15,044 nucleotides of DNA from the NCBI GenBank assembly GCA_946629155.1, contig CAMOXM010000030.1, forward strand, positions 1-15,044, given 5' to 3'. Positions within the stretch are counted from its first letter, which is position 1. Each line of letters starts with the position of its first letter. This stretch comes from UBA9848 sp003454065. GTDB taxonomy: Bacteria > Spirochaetota > Spirochaetia > Sphaerochaetales > Sphaerochaetaceae. The notes under the pieces were generated by a model. That model saw only the letters and a program-made list of their open reading frames with translations, did not search any database and was not told the DNA's origin. A program made the position numbers and the translations under genes. Below are positions 1-6,796 of this stretch, one piece after another.

Positions 1-504
1 GTCGGATGCGGTTTTCAGCTCTTCTATGCTGTAGGAATTCGCACCATCGCTCGACCATTTCAGGATTTTTTTGGTTCCTGCCTTTCTCGTATAGACGTTT
101 ATCCTTTTCGAAGCCATGAAAGCCGAATAGAATCCGACGCCGAATTGCCCGATCAGGTTCGAAGAACCCGCATCCTTGTCTTTGCTGATTTTTTCGAGAA
201 AGGCCTTGGTTCCCGATTTGGCTATGGTGCCCAAGTTGTTGGAAAGATCCTTTTCGCTCATTCCGATGCCGGTATCCTTTACTGTCAGCGTATTTGCGTT
301 GGCATCGAAGAAGATATCGATTCTGGGCTCCGATTTGATATCCTTGTATTTGTCATCGGATACTTTCAAATAGTTGAGCTTGTCGAGTGCATCCGATGCG
401 TTCGATATTATCTCGCGCAGGAAGATGTCCTTGTTGGAATACATCGAGTGAATTATCAGCTTCAGCAGCTGGTTCACTTCCGTTTGAAATTGATACTCTG
501 CCAT
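1..504 (-). CDS. htpG: Molecular chaperone HtpG (Hsp90), N-terminal part
   Basis: ATP-dependent cytosolic Hsp90 chaperone. Only the first 168 codons are inside the window; the gene continues past base 1. The visible part is the GHKL ATP-binding domain. Its start (EFQ-type opening, here EYQFQTEVNQLL) is followed by the helix with LREIISNASDALDKL, the nucleotide-binding DTGIGM motif at about residue 95, NLGTIAKSGT at about 108, and the lid glycine motif IGQFGVGFYSAF at about 134. All are hallmark Hsp90 blocks and none is damaged. The start is the ATG at 502-504, with an AGGAG ribosome site about ten bases upstream. A 21-bp palindrome lies 51 bases upstream of the start. The gene stands alone in the visible region; the next gene upstream is a decayed lipoprotein gene on the same strand. 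Confidence 0.96.
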   Translation of the reverse strand, partial: MAEYQFQTEVNQLLKLIIHSMYSNKDIFLREIISNASDALDKLNYLKVSDDKYKDIKSEPRIDIFFDANANTLTVKDTGIGMSEKDLSNNLGTIAKSGTKAFLEKISKDKDAGSSNLIGQFGVGFYSAFMASKRINVYTRKAGTKKILKWSSDGANSYSIEELKTASD

Positions 505-795
505 TATAGCATATCTCCTTTCTTGCTGCGGTTGGAATTGCCGTTTTCGAGTGTTTTTCGTTATCATAACGAAAAGATAGCTAGCAGGTCCGGAATCTAA
601 GGTTTAGAGACGCTCCAATGTTTAAAAGCGACATGGAAGCGCTATGGAAACGCCTTTGAGATGCTCCGATGGCTGTCCTGTTGCGAAGTGTTCTCGCCGG
701 ATTCGGATTCATCCAACCAACACTATTCTCATATTTTAATCATATATTTTATTTTTGGCAAAATTCCACTACATGCAGGTGCGATTCTAAAGTGG
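505..795. other. Intergenic stretch upstream of htpG
   Basis: No convincing gene is seen on either strand. It holds the htpG ribosome site, the palindrome at 555-575 and an AT-rich block at about 725-755. On the minus strand TATGAT at about 563-568 resembles a -10 box, but no good -35 hexamer sits at the right distance. No tRNA-like fold or T-run terminator was found. Confidence 0.5.
555..575. promoter_or_regulatory. 21-bp perfect palindrome upstream of htpG
   Basis: Two 10-base arms (TTTTCGTTAT / ATAACGAAAA) surround a single central base at 565. A one-base loop makes an RNA hairpin unlikely, so a dimeric DNA-binding regulator is the simplest reading. It overlaps a possible -10 element for htpG. 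It is not the CIRCE element used by HrcA (TTAGCACTC-N9-GAGTGCTAA). The palindrome is visible in the sequence; the operator role is inferred. Confidence 0.5.
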
Positions 796-1421
796 TCATA
801 GCTCCGGAGCGTTTGCGATGAAATCGCTCAGTTCGGAATTGTCTGCGAACGAGAATTCCAGTTTCAGCATGCGAAACGATTCCGCGCCTTCGGGTTCGAA
901 TTCCTGAGAGGTGATCTCGGCAAGCGCTTTGCTCGTCGGGTCGAATTTGATTCGCATTTCCGCCTTATGCCATCGTACTCCGACCATGCTTTATCGAATT
1001 CGTCGTTTTTCTCGGATCGATCCGCACGGCATATTTTGACATCATTGCCGATTGTCATCTTTTAAGTGAGATATGTTCCGCAGAAACCGTATTTCACTGG
1101 GTCGTCTTCATCCGTCCACGTGTTGTAATTCGATATTATGCTGAATACGCTCGAGCCGTTGACTTTGAAATCCATTCCGACCGTTTAGCCTTCGCTTGTC
1201 GCACTTGCCTTGGGATATGCGGATGCGACCTTGCTTGCAGCAGAGGAGATGTCGCTTTTTTGGATGGTTATGCTGGCGGATCCGTTTGCGTTTTCATCGC
1301 AGGAAATCGAAGCCGTTGCGAAAATCAGGAATGCTGCGAATGCTGCGAATGTTGTGAATAATGTTCGGAATCTGAGGTTTTTGGAAGTGCCCTTGGGCAT
1401 ATTGCGTCGGAATGGCTTCAT
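796..1421 (-). pseudogene. Decayed lipoprotein gene
   Basis: Reading from the ATG at 1419-1421, which has a GAGGAG ribosome site 8 bases upstream, gives a basic N-terminus, a hydrophobic signal segment and a lipobox-like SISC with Cys41. The frame hits TAA at 1185-1187. The same frame then continues with protein-like sequence (MDFKVNGSSVFSI..., ...GFCGTYL), meets a second TAA at 1062-1064, and resumes (KMTIGNDVKICRADRSEK...). Near 985-1000 the protein-like signal moves to another frame (AEMRIKFDPTSKALAEI...) that ends with TGA at 796-798. Two nonsense codons and one frameshift in a smooth coding signal point to a pseudogene of a small secreted lipoprotein. The product family is unknown to me. 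Alternatively, the 78-residue N-terminal piece (1185-1421) could still be expressed as a truncated lipoprotein. Confidence 0.6.
1329..1355. repeat. 9-bp tandem repeat inside the lipoprotein signal peptide
   Basis: Units of GAATGCTGC occur twice and are followed by the variant GAATGTTGT. On the minus strand they encode repeated Ala-Ala-Phe steps in the hydrophobic core (residues about 25-31). The unit length is a multiple of three, so slippage would change signal length without shifting frame. Confidence 0.6.
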
Positions 1422-1435
1422 GGTTTGTTCTCCTC

Positions 1436-1450
1436 GGATGCATTGCATCC
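1436..1450. promoter_or_regulatory. 15-bp palindrome in leader of the lipoprotein gene
   Basis: GGATGCA and TGCATCC flank one central base at 1443. It lies between the candidate minus-strand promoter (about 1458-1485) and the ribosome site of the lipoprotein gene, which is a typical place for a repressor operator. The role is inferred. Confidence 0.4.
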
Positions 1451-1457
1451 CTGCTTA

Positions 1458-1485
1458 ATTATCATGACGGCGGCGTTATTCGCAA
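1458..1485 (-). promoter_or_regulatory. Candidate promoter for the lipoprotein (pseudo)gene
   Basis: On the minus strand TTGCGA (1485 down to 1480) and GATAAT (1463 down to 1458) are separated by 16 bases. They match the sigma-70 consensus at 4/6 and 5/6 positions. Transcription would start near 1451 and give a leader of about 30 bases. Confidence 0.35.
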
Positions 1486-1494
1486 AACGCTCCA

Positions 1495-1522
1495 TTGCAT
1501 TTAAAGCATCAATGCTTATAAT
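1495..1522 (+). promoter_or_regulatory. Candidate promoter of the XDH-like/nadD operon
   Basis: A perfect TATAAT lies at 1517-1522. A weak -35 (TTGCAT, 1495-1500) sits 16 bases upstream. An inverted repeat, AAGCAT-CA-ATGCTT (1504-1517), fills the spacer and touches the -10, which suits a repressor site. The expected start point, about seven bases after the -10, coincides with the ATG at 1530, so the transcript may be leaderless. Confidence 0.45.
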
Positions 1523-1529
1523 CTTAAGC

Positions 1530-3323
1530 ATGCCAGAAAATGACAAGAGCGTGCTTTACGGACGGGATGTGCATTGCAGGGTATGTCCAGCGGAAGATGA
1601 TGACGCCCCGATCGAATTCAAAGGAATAAGCTTTCCGGATTTTGCAGGGGAGCGCATTGTCAAGGATGGCGATCCTCAGGTCAAGTCGCACAATATCGAG
1701 CAGATTCTTTTCCCCGAATATGATGATTATGGAACAATCGGGATTTCGGATTTTTTATACAGGACATTTAAAATAGAACCGCTGGACGACGACTTTTTCC
1801 TATATGAGAACGCGGTCGGTGAGGATTCCGATTCATTTCCCATCGTTTCCGTATTCCATTACGATTACACCGAGTTGGACTTTCTCGTCCGATCCGCCAA
1901 AATCGAAGCATCGCCGGTTTGCCGAGGACGCAAGGCGGGCAAGCCTTTTTCGTTCAGCAGGGAGATAGGCAGGAGGATGATTTCCTACGAAGGCGCCGAG
2001 GAAGTTTTCAAATCCTTTACGATACCGCAGAGAAACGAATGCGCCTCGTATGTAGGGGTGGTCAAGGTTTCGTTGGATTCCTCCGGTTTCTATTTTCTGC
2101 GCGTCGAGACGGATTATTGCGAATTTCTTCAAAATCAAATCAGGAAGTTTTTCAGAATCGAGAATGTCGTGGCGATGAGATATGAAAACGCGACGTATGC
2201 TCCCGGTCGCGAGGTCAGAAACCCGAAGAGAATAGGCAGGAAGTTCTTTTTCTCCGTTCTCAGGGCTTGCATCGTTGCTCTCAAGGCTTGCATGAAATAC
2301 GAACGAACGATCGTATTCGAATTCATTCCTGTTTGCCAGATCCCTCAAGTTGATGTCCGAAGGATTTCCAAAATCAGAAGAACCGTCAAAGGCGGCGAAG
2401 GCGAAGAAGCCGGACCTGAAAGCGATGTGCGCGCAAGCATCGAGCCGGCAGATGCCGAACAGGAAAAAGGTTTTGACATGGAGGTTTCGGAGGAATGCTC
2501 CGTGCTGGTTCGCTCGTGCGTTCGAAACATATTCCGCAAGGAGCTGATATTCAACATAATAAGCGCCGTCCTGCCGGTGTATCCTCTTGCGTATTTAAGA
2601 ATCGACATAACGATTGACGGCGTCGATCGCTCGTATTCGCTTGATCCCGGCGAAGACATTTATTTCAAGCTTTTGACGGAGTCCATGGCTTACCAGAACA
2701 TGATAGCCGAAAAGGCAGGGTATGATTATGTCATGTCAGGCCTTTTGAGCGAGAATTGGATTTTCAATTCGGAGAAAATGAGGATTTCCGAAAGCAGCGT
2801 GGAGAAGCTTGAGGCTCTCATGAACGATTGCCATTTTCAATACAAGAGATTGGTTTATCATAGCGGCACGAAGCAGATAGGAGAGCTTTCCGCGGCGAGA
2901 AGGCTGACACGCCGGATAGCCTGTGCTATTTCATGCTCCAAACAGGGCGCTTTGGACAGCAATGCCATTCCGTCCTTCGATCAGGTTTGCAAAATACAGA
3001 GGAAGGGCGGGTTGTATAGCATGAGAGGATTGACTTTGTTCATAGCCGAATACAATCCGTATCACAAGCGCATTTTCAGGATAAGCATGGTCGTCACGGT
3101 GAACGAAAAAGCCGACGAGACGGCGGAAAGAATGAAGCTTTTGGGGGCTATGAGGGACTCGATGCAGAAATTCGATATCGAAGCAGATGACGATTTCGAG
3201 TACAAGAAAACCGAAATACGTTTCTTGAAATCCGATCAGACATTCAGTTCGAGGTCTGTTTTGAATTCTTTCATTTCATATATCAGGGAGCTGATGGACA
3301 ATGAAGATCAACTGCATTATTGA
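1530..3323 (+). CDS. Diverged xanthine dehydrogenase-family large (molybdopterin) subunit-like protein
   Basis: A 597-residue protein with no signal peptide or membrane segment. The start was set at the ATG at 1530, because upstream codons lie across the promoter and no ribosome site supports an earlier start. The assignment rests on two things. First, it opens an operon whose next genes are the [2Fe-2S] and FAD subunits of this enzyme family. Second, there is a weak family pattern: an N-terminal part ending near residue 70, a middle segment resembling the region around the usual GGGFGGK loop (here GRKFFFS at about 236), and a stretch near residue 370-410 resembling the family segment that follows FRGFG. 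The recognised molybdenum-site motifs (GGGFGG, FRGFG, C-terminal GxGE) are not seen, and the protein is shorter than the usual ~750 residues. It may be a non-catalytic relative. It overlaps the next gene by 23 bases. The identity is uncertain. Confidence 0.5.
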   Translation: MPENDKSVLYGRDVHCRVCPAEDDDAPIEFKGISFPDFAGERIVKDGDPQVKSHNIEQILFPEYDDYGTIGISDFLYRTFKIEPLDDDFFLYENAVGEDSDSFPIVSVFHYDYTELDFLVRSAKIEASPVCRGRKAGKPFSFSREIGRRMISYEGAEEVFKSFTIPQRNECASYVGVVKVSLDSSGFYFLRVETDYCEFLQNQIRKFFRIENVVAMRYENATYAPGREVRNPKRIGRKFFFSVLRACIVALKACMKYERTIVFEFIPVCQIPQVDVRRISKIRRTVKGGEGEEAGPESDVRASIEPADAEQEKGFDMEVSEECSVLVRSCVRNIFRKELIFNIISAVLPVYPLAYLRIDITIDGVDRSYSLDPGEDIYFKLLTESMAYQNMIAEKAGYDYVMSGLLSENWIFNSEKMRISESSVEKLEALMNDCHFQYKRLVYHSGTKQIGELSAARRLTRRIACAISCSKQGALDSNAIPSFDQVCKIQRKGGLYSMRGLTLFIAEYNPYHKRIFRISMVVTVNEKADETAERMKLLGAMRDSMQKFDIEADDDFEYKKTEIRFLKSDQTFSSRSVLNSFISYIRELMDNEDQLHY

Positions 3324-3846
3324 CGATGTGAACATATCCGCGGACATATACACCCACATGTCGCTTCTGGATTTCATAAGACAGAGGAAAATCGGCAGCG
3401 AGGGCTTGTATTGCAAATGCTCGGACAAGAAGTGCATGAACTGCCTGTGCTTCATGGAAGACGCCTTTAAGCTGTCCGGCGCTCGCGAATTGCTTCCGTC
3501 ATGCCTGATGCCCGCATACAAGGCTAACGGGAAGAAGGTCACGACGGCCGATTACTTTCTCGGCTTTGAGGAGGCCAGCGACGTTTTCGATGCTTACGAG
3601 CTTTTGAAGCTGAAGCCGTGCCATGATTGCTTTGCCTCTAAGACCATGATATTGTCATATATCATAGGCGAATACCTGGAATACGAGACCAGATACGGCG
3701 GGATAATGGACGCCAGATTCGCAGAGGAGAAAACGCGTATTATAGCATCTAACATGAATCTTTCGTCATGTTTCTGCCTTTCGATGAAAAACGTAAGCGC
3801 AATAGTGGATACGGGCATTAAAATAAGGAGAAACAGAGTTGTATAA
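3301..3846 (+). CDS. Two-[2Fe-2S] small subunit, xanthine dehydrogenase/CO dehydrogenase family
   Basis: A 181-residue electron-transfer subunit, normally placed between the molybdenum site and FAD. The N-terminal plant-type ferredoxin domain has Cys40-x4-Cys45-x2-Cys48 and Cys68, followed by the family-typical SCLMPAYKANGKKVTT (SCL.PA...G..+TT). The helical C-terminal domain has Cys107-x2-Cys110 and Cys157-x-Cys159. All eight ligands for two [2Fe-2S] clusters are therefore present, although much of the sequence around them is unusual. The gap between the two halves of the second ligand set is 46 residues, longer than the usual ~31. The ATG at 3301 has GGGAG about ten bases upstream and overlaps the end of the preceding gene, which suggests coupled translation. 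It overlaps the FAD subunit gene by 8 bases. Family membership is fairly secure; the substrate cannot be told. Confidence 0.75.
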   Translation: MKINCIIDDVNISADIYTHMSLLDFIRQRKIGSEGLYCKCSDKKCMNCLCFMEDAFKLSGARELLPSCLMPAYKANGKKVTTADYFLGFEEASDVFDAYELLKLKPCHDCFASKTMILSYIIGEYLEYETRYGGIMDARFAEEKTRIIASNMNLSSCFCLSMKNVSAIVDTGIKIRRNRVV

Positions 3847-4786
3847 CGCAGGAAGATCCCCGTTTGTATTGAGGCCGAAGAAGGTGTCCGACATAGACGA
3901 AATGTTTTTCGGGCATAGGAAATCGGTTTTGGTTTCCGCCGGTACGCATGTCATGCGCAGGCAATCGCGATATCCGGATTTTTTTGCTCTTAACATAGTC
4001 GATCTGATGGGAGGGCCTAACCCCAGATTCCTCATGGGCTTTAACAAGAAGATGGATTTTTTCGAGATTGAGTCCAATGTCAGGCTGAGCGCTTTGCTTG
4101 ATGAGCCGTCCATGCCGGAACTCGTGCGCATCTCATTGGAGAAGAATATTCCATATTCCATCGTCCGTTGCGCAAGCGTCGGCGGGACCATATATCCTGA
4201 TGGCGTCATTTATGATTTGTCCGTTGCTCTCATAGCTTTGTCCGCAAGCGTCCTTGTGCATAGGGCGGATAGGGAAAGGCTGATCAGCGAGCATATTCTT
4301 CTCGAGAAGCTGTGCGGCAGGCTTGCTGACGACACCGATTCGGACGATTCAGATGCTTCCGGCGTTTCGGATAATGCCTTGGAATCGGATGGCATCAGCA
4401 GGAAGGCATTCATTGAGAAGCTTTTCATCCCAAGAAACGATTCGAGTAAGTCGTGCAGCTTTTTCAAAACGCATAAGAATTCGTTTTTTTCGCCTGAAAA
4501 GGCAATCGTTCTCGCAGGGAATTACATGAAATACGAAAATGCCGACCAAGTCGCCAAAGTCAGTATGGCGGTCTGCTATGCGAACAAGGGATGCTATATG
4601 TTTCATGATACCATGCAGATAATGAATAACAACGGTTCGCAATACGTTCTGTCGCAAGGCGTGAAGAAGATGAGATCCGTATTCGTGTCCGAACTATCCA
4701 AGTTTTTCGGCGACGATGACAGGAACCGCCATGCGCAGCTCCTTTTCGATGATGTCCTCGAAGAAATACTCGTGAAGGTGTTCTAG
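3839..4786 (+). CDS. FAD-binding subunit, molybdopterin dehydrogenase (CoxM/XdhB) family
   Basis: A 315-residue flavoprotein subunit expected to carry FAD and pass electrons between the [2Fe-2S] subunit and an acceptor. It opens with the family's FVLRPKKVSDIDE pattern, then VSAGTH at 32-37 (usual AGGTDL), NIVDLM at about 52-57, and RCASVGGTI at 110-118 (usual RN.ATIGGN). It continues with an aliphatic stretch ending in VLVHRADRERLI. An Asp/Ser-rich insert lies at about 161-176. The C-terminal third resembles the CO dehydrogenase flavoprotein C-terminal domain. The start is TTG at 3839, backed by AAGGAG eight bases upstream and by the 8-base overlap with the preceding stop. FAD motifs are altered but recognisable. 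Length is close to family norm (~280-300). Confidence 0.7.
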   Translation: MYNAGRSPFVLRPKKVSDIDEMFFGHRKSVLVSAGTHVMRRQSRYPDFFALNIVDLMGGPNPRFLMGFNKKMDFFEIESNVRLSALLDEPSMPELVRISLEKNIPYSIVRCASVGGTIYPDGVIYDLSVALIALSASVLVHRADRERLISEHILLEKLCGRLADDTDSDDSDASGVSDNALESDGISRKAFIEKLFIPRNDSSKSCSFFKTHKNSFFSPEKAIVLAGNYMKYENADQVAKVSMAVCYANKGCYMFHDTMQIMNNNGSQYVLSQGVKKMRSVFVSELSKFFGDDDRNRHAQLLFDDVLEEILVKVF

Positions 4787-4791
4787 TCGCA

Positions 4792-5511
4792 ATGGAGACT
4801 TTTCCCGGCCAGTGCGATTTTGGATGCGCCCAAGAAAAAATCGAATTTCCAATCGTGTTCGGGGGGACTTTTTCGCCTCCTCATAAGGGGCACTTGCATG
4901 TTCTGCATTCGTGCCGCGAGCTTTTTCCGTCTTCGCGAATATTGGTGGTTCCGTCGTATCATACTCCGTTCAAAAGCATTTCGGAAATGATGCCGTTTCA
5001 AGAGCGCATGAGATTGCTGGAGCTTGCCATGGAGGATTACAAGGACATTTATCCTGACGACAACATGCAAGGCATTGATGTAAGCGACATCGAGAAAAAC
5101 GCCGGAAAGCAGATTGCCACCTATCAGCTTCTTGAAATGCTGCGCCGGCGCATCGATCCGGATGGCAGTTGCGGCAATGAATTCAAGTTCGGCTTTGCTA
5201 TCGGAGATGACATATTGGAGAAATTGGACAAGTGGGCGAATCCCGATTATCTTAGGAAGCATGTCCGGTTCATCGTGTTCCGACGAATCCTCGCCGAAGC
5301 TTCGCATTTAGCTGAAATGCGCAGCCGCTTGGCGCAAGAGGGCTTTGATGCGTATTATGCGGATAACGATATTATGGAGGCGTCAAGCACAAGCATCAGT
5401 CAGCGAGCATTGACGAACGGCAGGTTTTCGGAAATTACCTCGAGTCCTGATGATGACATGCTGACGCCGCGCGTCAGGGGTGAGCTCTCGAAAATGCGGG
5501 ATTGGCTTTAA
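4792..5511 (+). CDS. nadD: Nicotinate-nucleotide adenylyltransferase
   Basis: A cytosolic enzyme of NAD synthesis that joins nicotinate mononucleotide and ATP to give deamido-NAD. The nucleotidyltransferase signature is intact: GGTFSPPHKGH at residues 24-34, with the His31-x-Gly-His34 pair. VVPSYHTPFK follows, then IGDDILEKLDKW in the middle (family IGaDnl..l..W) and VRFIVFRR. The C-terminal ISSTxIR motif is present as ASSTSIS at 197-203, so the usual final Arg is replaced by Ser. At 239 residues it is slightly longer than the usual ~200, with about 15 extra residues before the core. It starts 5 bases after the FAD-subunit gene, with only a weak upstream GAAGG, so it probably depends on the upstream operon. 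Possible alternative: another NadD/NMN adenylyltransferase-family protein. Confidence 0.92.
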   Translation: METFPGQCDFGCAQEKIEFPIVFGGTFSPPHKGHLHVLHSCRELFPSSRILVVPSYHTPFKSISEMMPFQERMRLLELAMEDYKDIYPDDNMQGIDVSDIEKNAGKQIATYQLLEMLRRRIDPDGSCGNEFKFGFAIGDDILEKLDKWANPDYLRKHVRFIVFRRILAEASHLAEMRSRLAQEGFDAYYADNDIMEASSTSISQRALTNGRFSEITSSPDDDMLTPRVRGELSKMRDWL

Positions 5512-5530
5512 TTTGGAAAATCGGTATAAT
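5502..5530 (+). promoter_or_regulatory. Candidate promoter for the hydrolase pseudogene
   Basis: TTGGCT (5502-5507) and a perfect TATAAT (5525-5530) are 17 bases apart. They overlap the last codons of nadD. The predicted start near 5537 gives a leader of about 28 bases to the TTG start at 5565. Confidence 0.5.
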
Positions 5531-5564
5531 CCCATCCGTTTGCTATTTGGTTGCGGAGTGGTGT

Positions 5565-6645
5565 TTGAAAAGGCATTTTGTTTTATTCGCATTGCTGCTT
5601 GCTGTTCTGTTTTCTTCGTGCAATACCCAATCCGATGGGGTGGGCGTGCCTTTTCGTCAAGACGATGCGCAAGACGGCATATTGTCGCTTTCCTCGCTTC
5701 CGAAGTCGATGCTTATGCCTTCAGGCGTTTATAAGTATTCGGAAATAGCATACTCGGATTATGCCGGAGCAGATGGTTCCACCACATTCAACCTCTATTT
5801 GCCGAAACCTGCCGATGAAATCGCCCAAGACATGCCCTGCGTCGTTTATGTCCGCAGCGGTTCATGGAATAGCGGAAATGCGGATGAGTATGACAGGTTC
5901 TTTGAACATGGCAATGAGAAATACGCGGATAGCTATGTCAGAAAATACGGCATTCCGATTGTGTCTGTCAATTACAGTCTTTTCTTCGACAACGGGAATA
6001 GGATTTCAGATCAGGTCAAAGATATTGAGACGCTGTTCAAATTCATAAGGAAAAACGCGTCGGTTCTTCATATAGACCCTTCTTTCGCGGTTTTAGACGG
6101 CTATGGCGCAGGTGCGAATCTTGAGCTTTTGTATGTTTTGGATGATGCGTATGAAAAGCCGATCGAGATTAAGGCGCTGATAGGCAGGGCGGGCCCTGCC
6201 GATATGTCTTGCAATGAATACGTAAGGTTCTTCAGCGACATGATTACGAATGGCAGTTATGATGTCAAGACAACTGTTGATGTGGGTTCTTACTACCATG
6301 GAAGTTAATGTCATCGCGGAAATGAAGTCATCGGACAAAGGCGGCGAGGCATTGCTGATGACCATGCTTTCGAGCGCAACCGGCGAGAATTATTCTCTTG
6401 AGCAGCTGAAGCGCTTTTCGCAATCTGGTCTGGATAGCGATTCGACTCCCCAATGTCTGAAGGACATTTCTCTCGCATATCATGCGAAAAAGCATGATTT
6501 CGCAAAACAGCCGTATATAGTCATAGCGTATGGCGATGATGTCGATCTGAGTATAAGCGCGAAAGCGAGCATCGGAGGCGGAGTGGAGGTGCTGACAAAT
6601 CTCAAGGGAGATCCCCTCGCATCGCGCATCGCTGGCGAAAATTAA
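5565..6645 (+). pseudogene. Frameshifted alpha/beta-hydrolase (esterase-like) lipoprotein
   Basis: The TTG start at 5565 has GGAG six bases upstream. It opens a signal peptide (KRHFVLFALLLAVL) with lipobox FSSC and Cys19, so the ancestral product was a membrane-anchored lipoprotein. The body follows the esterase/BD-FAE plan: N-L-Y-L-P-K, VVYVRSGSW where HGGGW is usual, PIVSVNY, DIETLFKFIRKNA, then DGYGAGANL at 178-186 where GxSxGG is usual. The nucleophile serine is thus Gly181 and the oxyanion HGG is lost. The frame stops at TAA 6306-6308. The family pattern continues one base out of frame from about 6301 (VIAEMKSSDKGGEALLM ... DISLAYHAKKHDFAKQPYIVIAYGDD) to TAA at 6643-6645. The region with the catalytic His is not recognisable. 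The missing active-site residues suggest loss of activity preceded the frameshift. Confidence 0.7.
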
Positions 6646-6796
6646 AGTCAAAGGCTCCGCCAATACGGCTCTCGACAAGATAAGGGAAAAGCGTTATTTC
6701 GCAGGACTTGAGAAGTATGAGGGCAACACTCTCCTGATATGTATCAGCTACGACAAGAAGACCAAGAAGCACGAGTGCAGAGTTGAGAAGGCGTAG
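6644..6796 (+). pseudogene. C-terminal remnant of an AAA-ATPase/PD-(D/E)XK nuclease-family protein
   Basis: About 50 codons read KIKVKGSANTALDKIREKRY ... ISYDKKTKKHECRVEKA, then TAG. This matches the C-terminal end of the AAA-ATPase-like/PD-(D/E)XK (DUF1703) family from memory. There the equivalent piece follows a catalytic E-F-K strand, then GSAEEAL.QI..K.Y and a G-I-x-Y/F-D strand. Everything upstream, including the ATPase domain and most of the nuclease domain, is missing and replaced by the end of the hydrolase pseudogene. There is no start codon or ribosome site. It is best read as a gene scrap left by a deletion or recombination near 6635. Confidence 0.6.

Noticed and set aside
145..600. 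Plus-strand open frame across the htpG start
   Set aside because: It is antisense to unmistakable Hsp90 motifs and crosses the htpG control region.
801..810. 10-bp palindrome GCTCCGGAGC
   Set aside because: It lies within the last codons of the decayed lipoprotein gene and is short enough to occur by chance.
1062..1187. TAA codons in the lipoprotein frame taken as recoded sense codons
   Set aside because: TAA is used as the normal stop in nadD and the Fe-S subunit gene here, and the frame is also broken by a shift, so simple decay is the better explanation.
1833..2348. Minus-strand open frame of 171 codons inside the large-subunit gene
   Set aside because: Antisense shadow; the plus-strand gene has operon context and tight overlap with the next gene.
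6290..6312. Programmed frameshift in the hydrolase gene
   Set aside because: No slippery heptamer or downstream structure was recognised, and catalytic residues are already lost.
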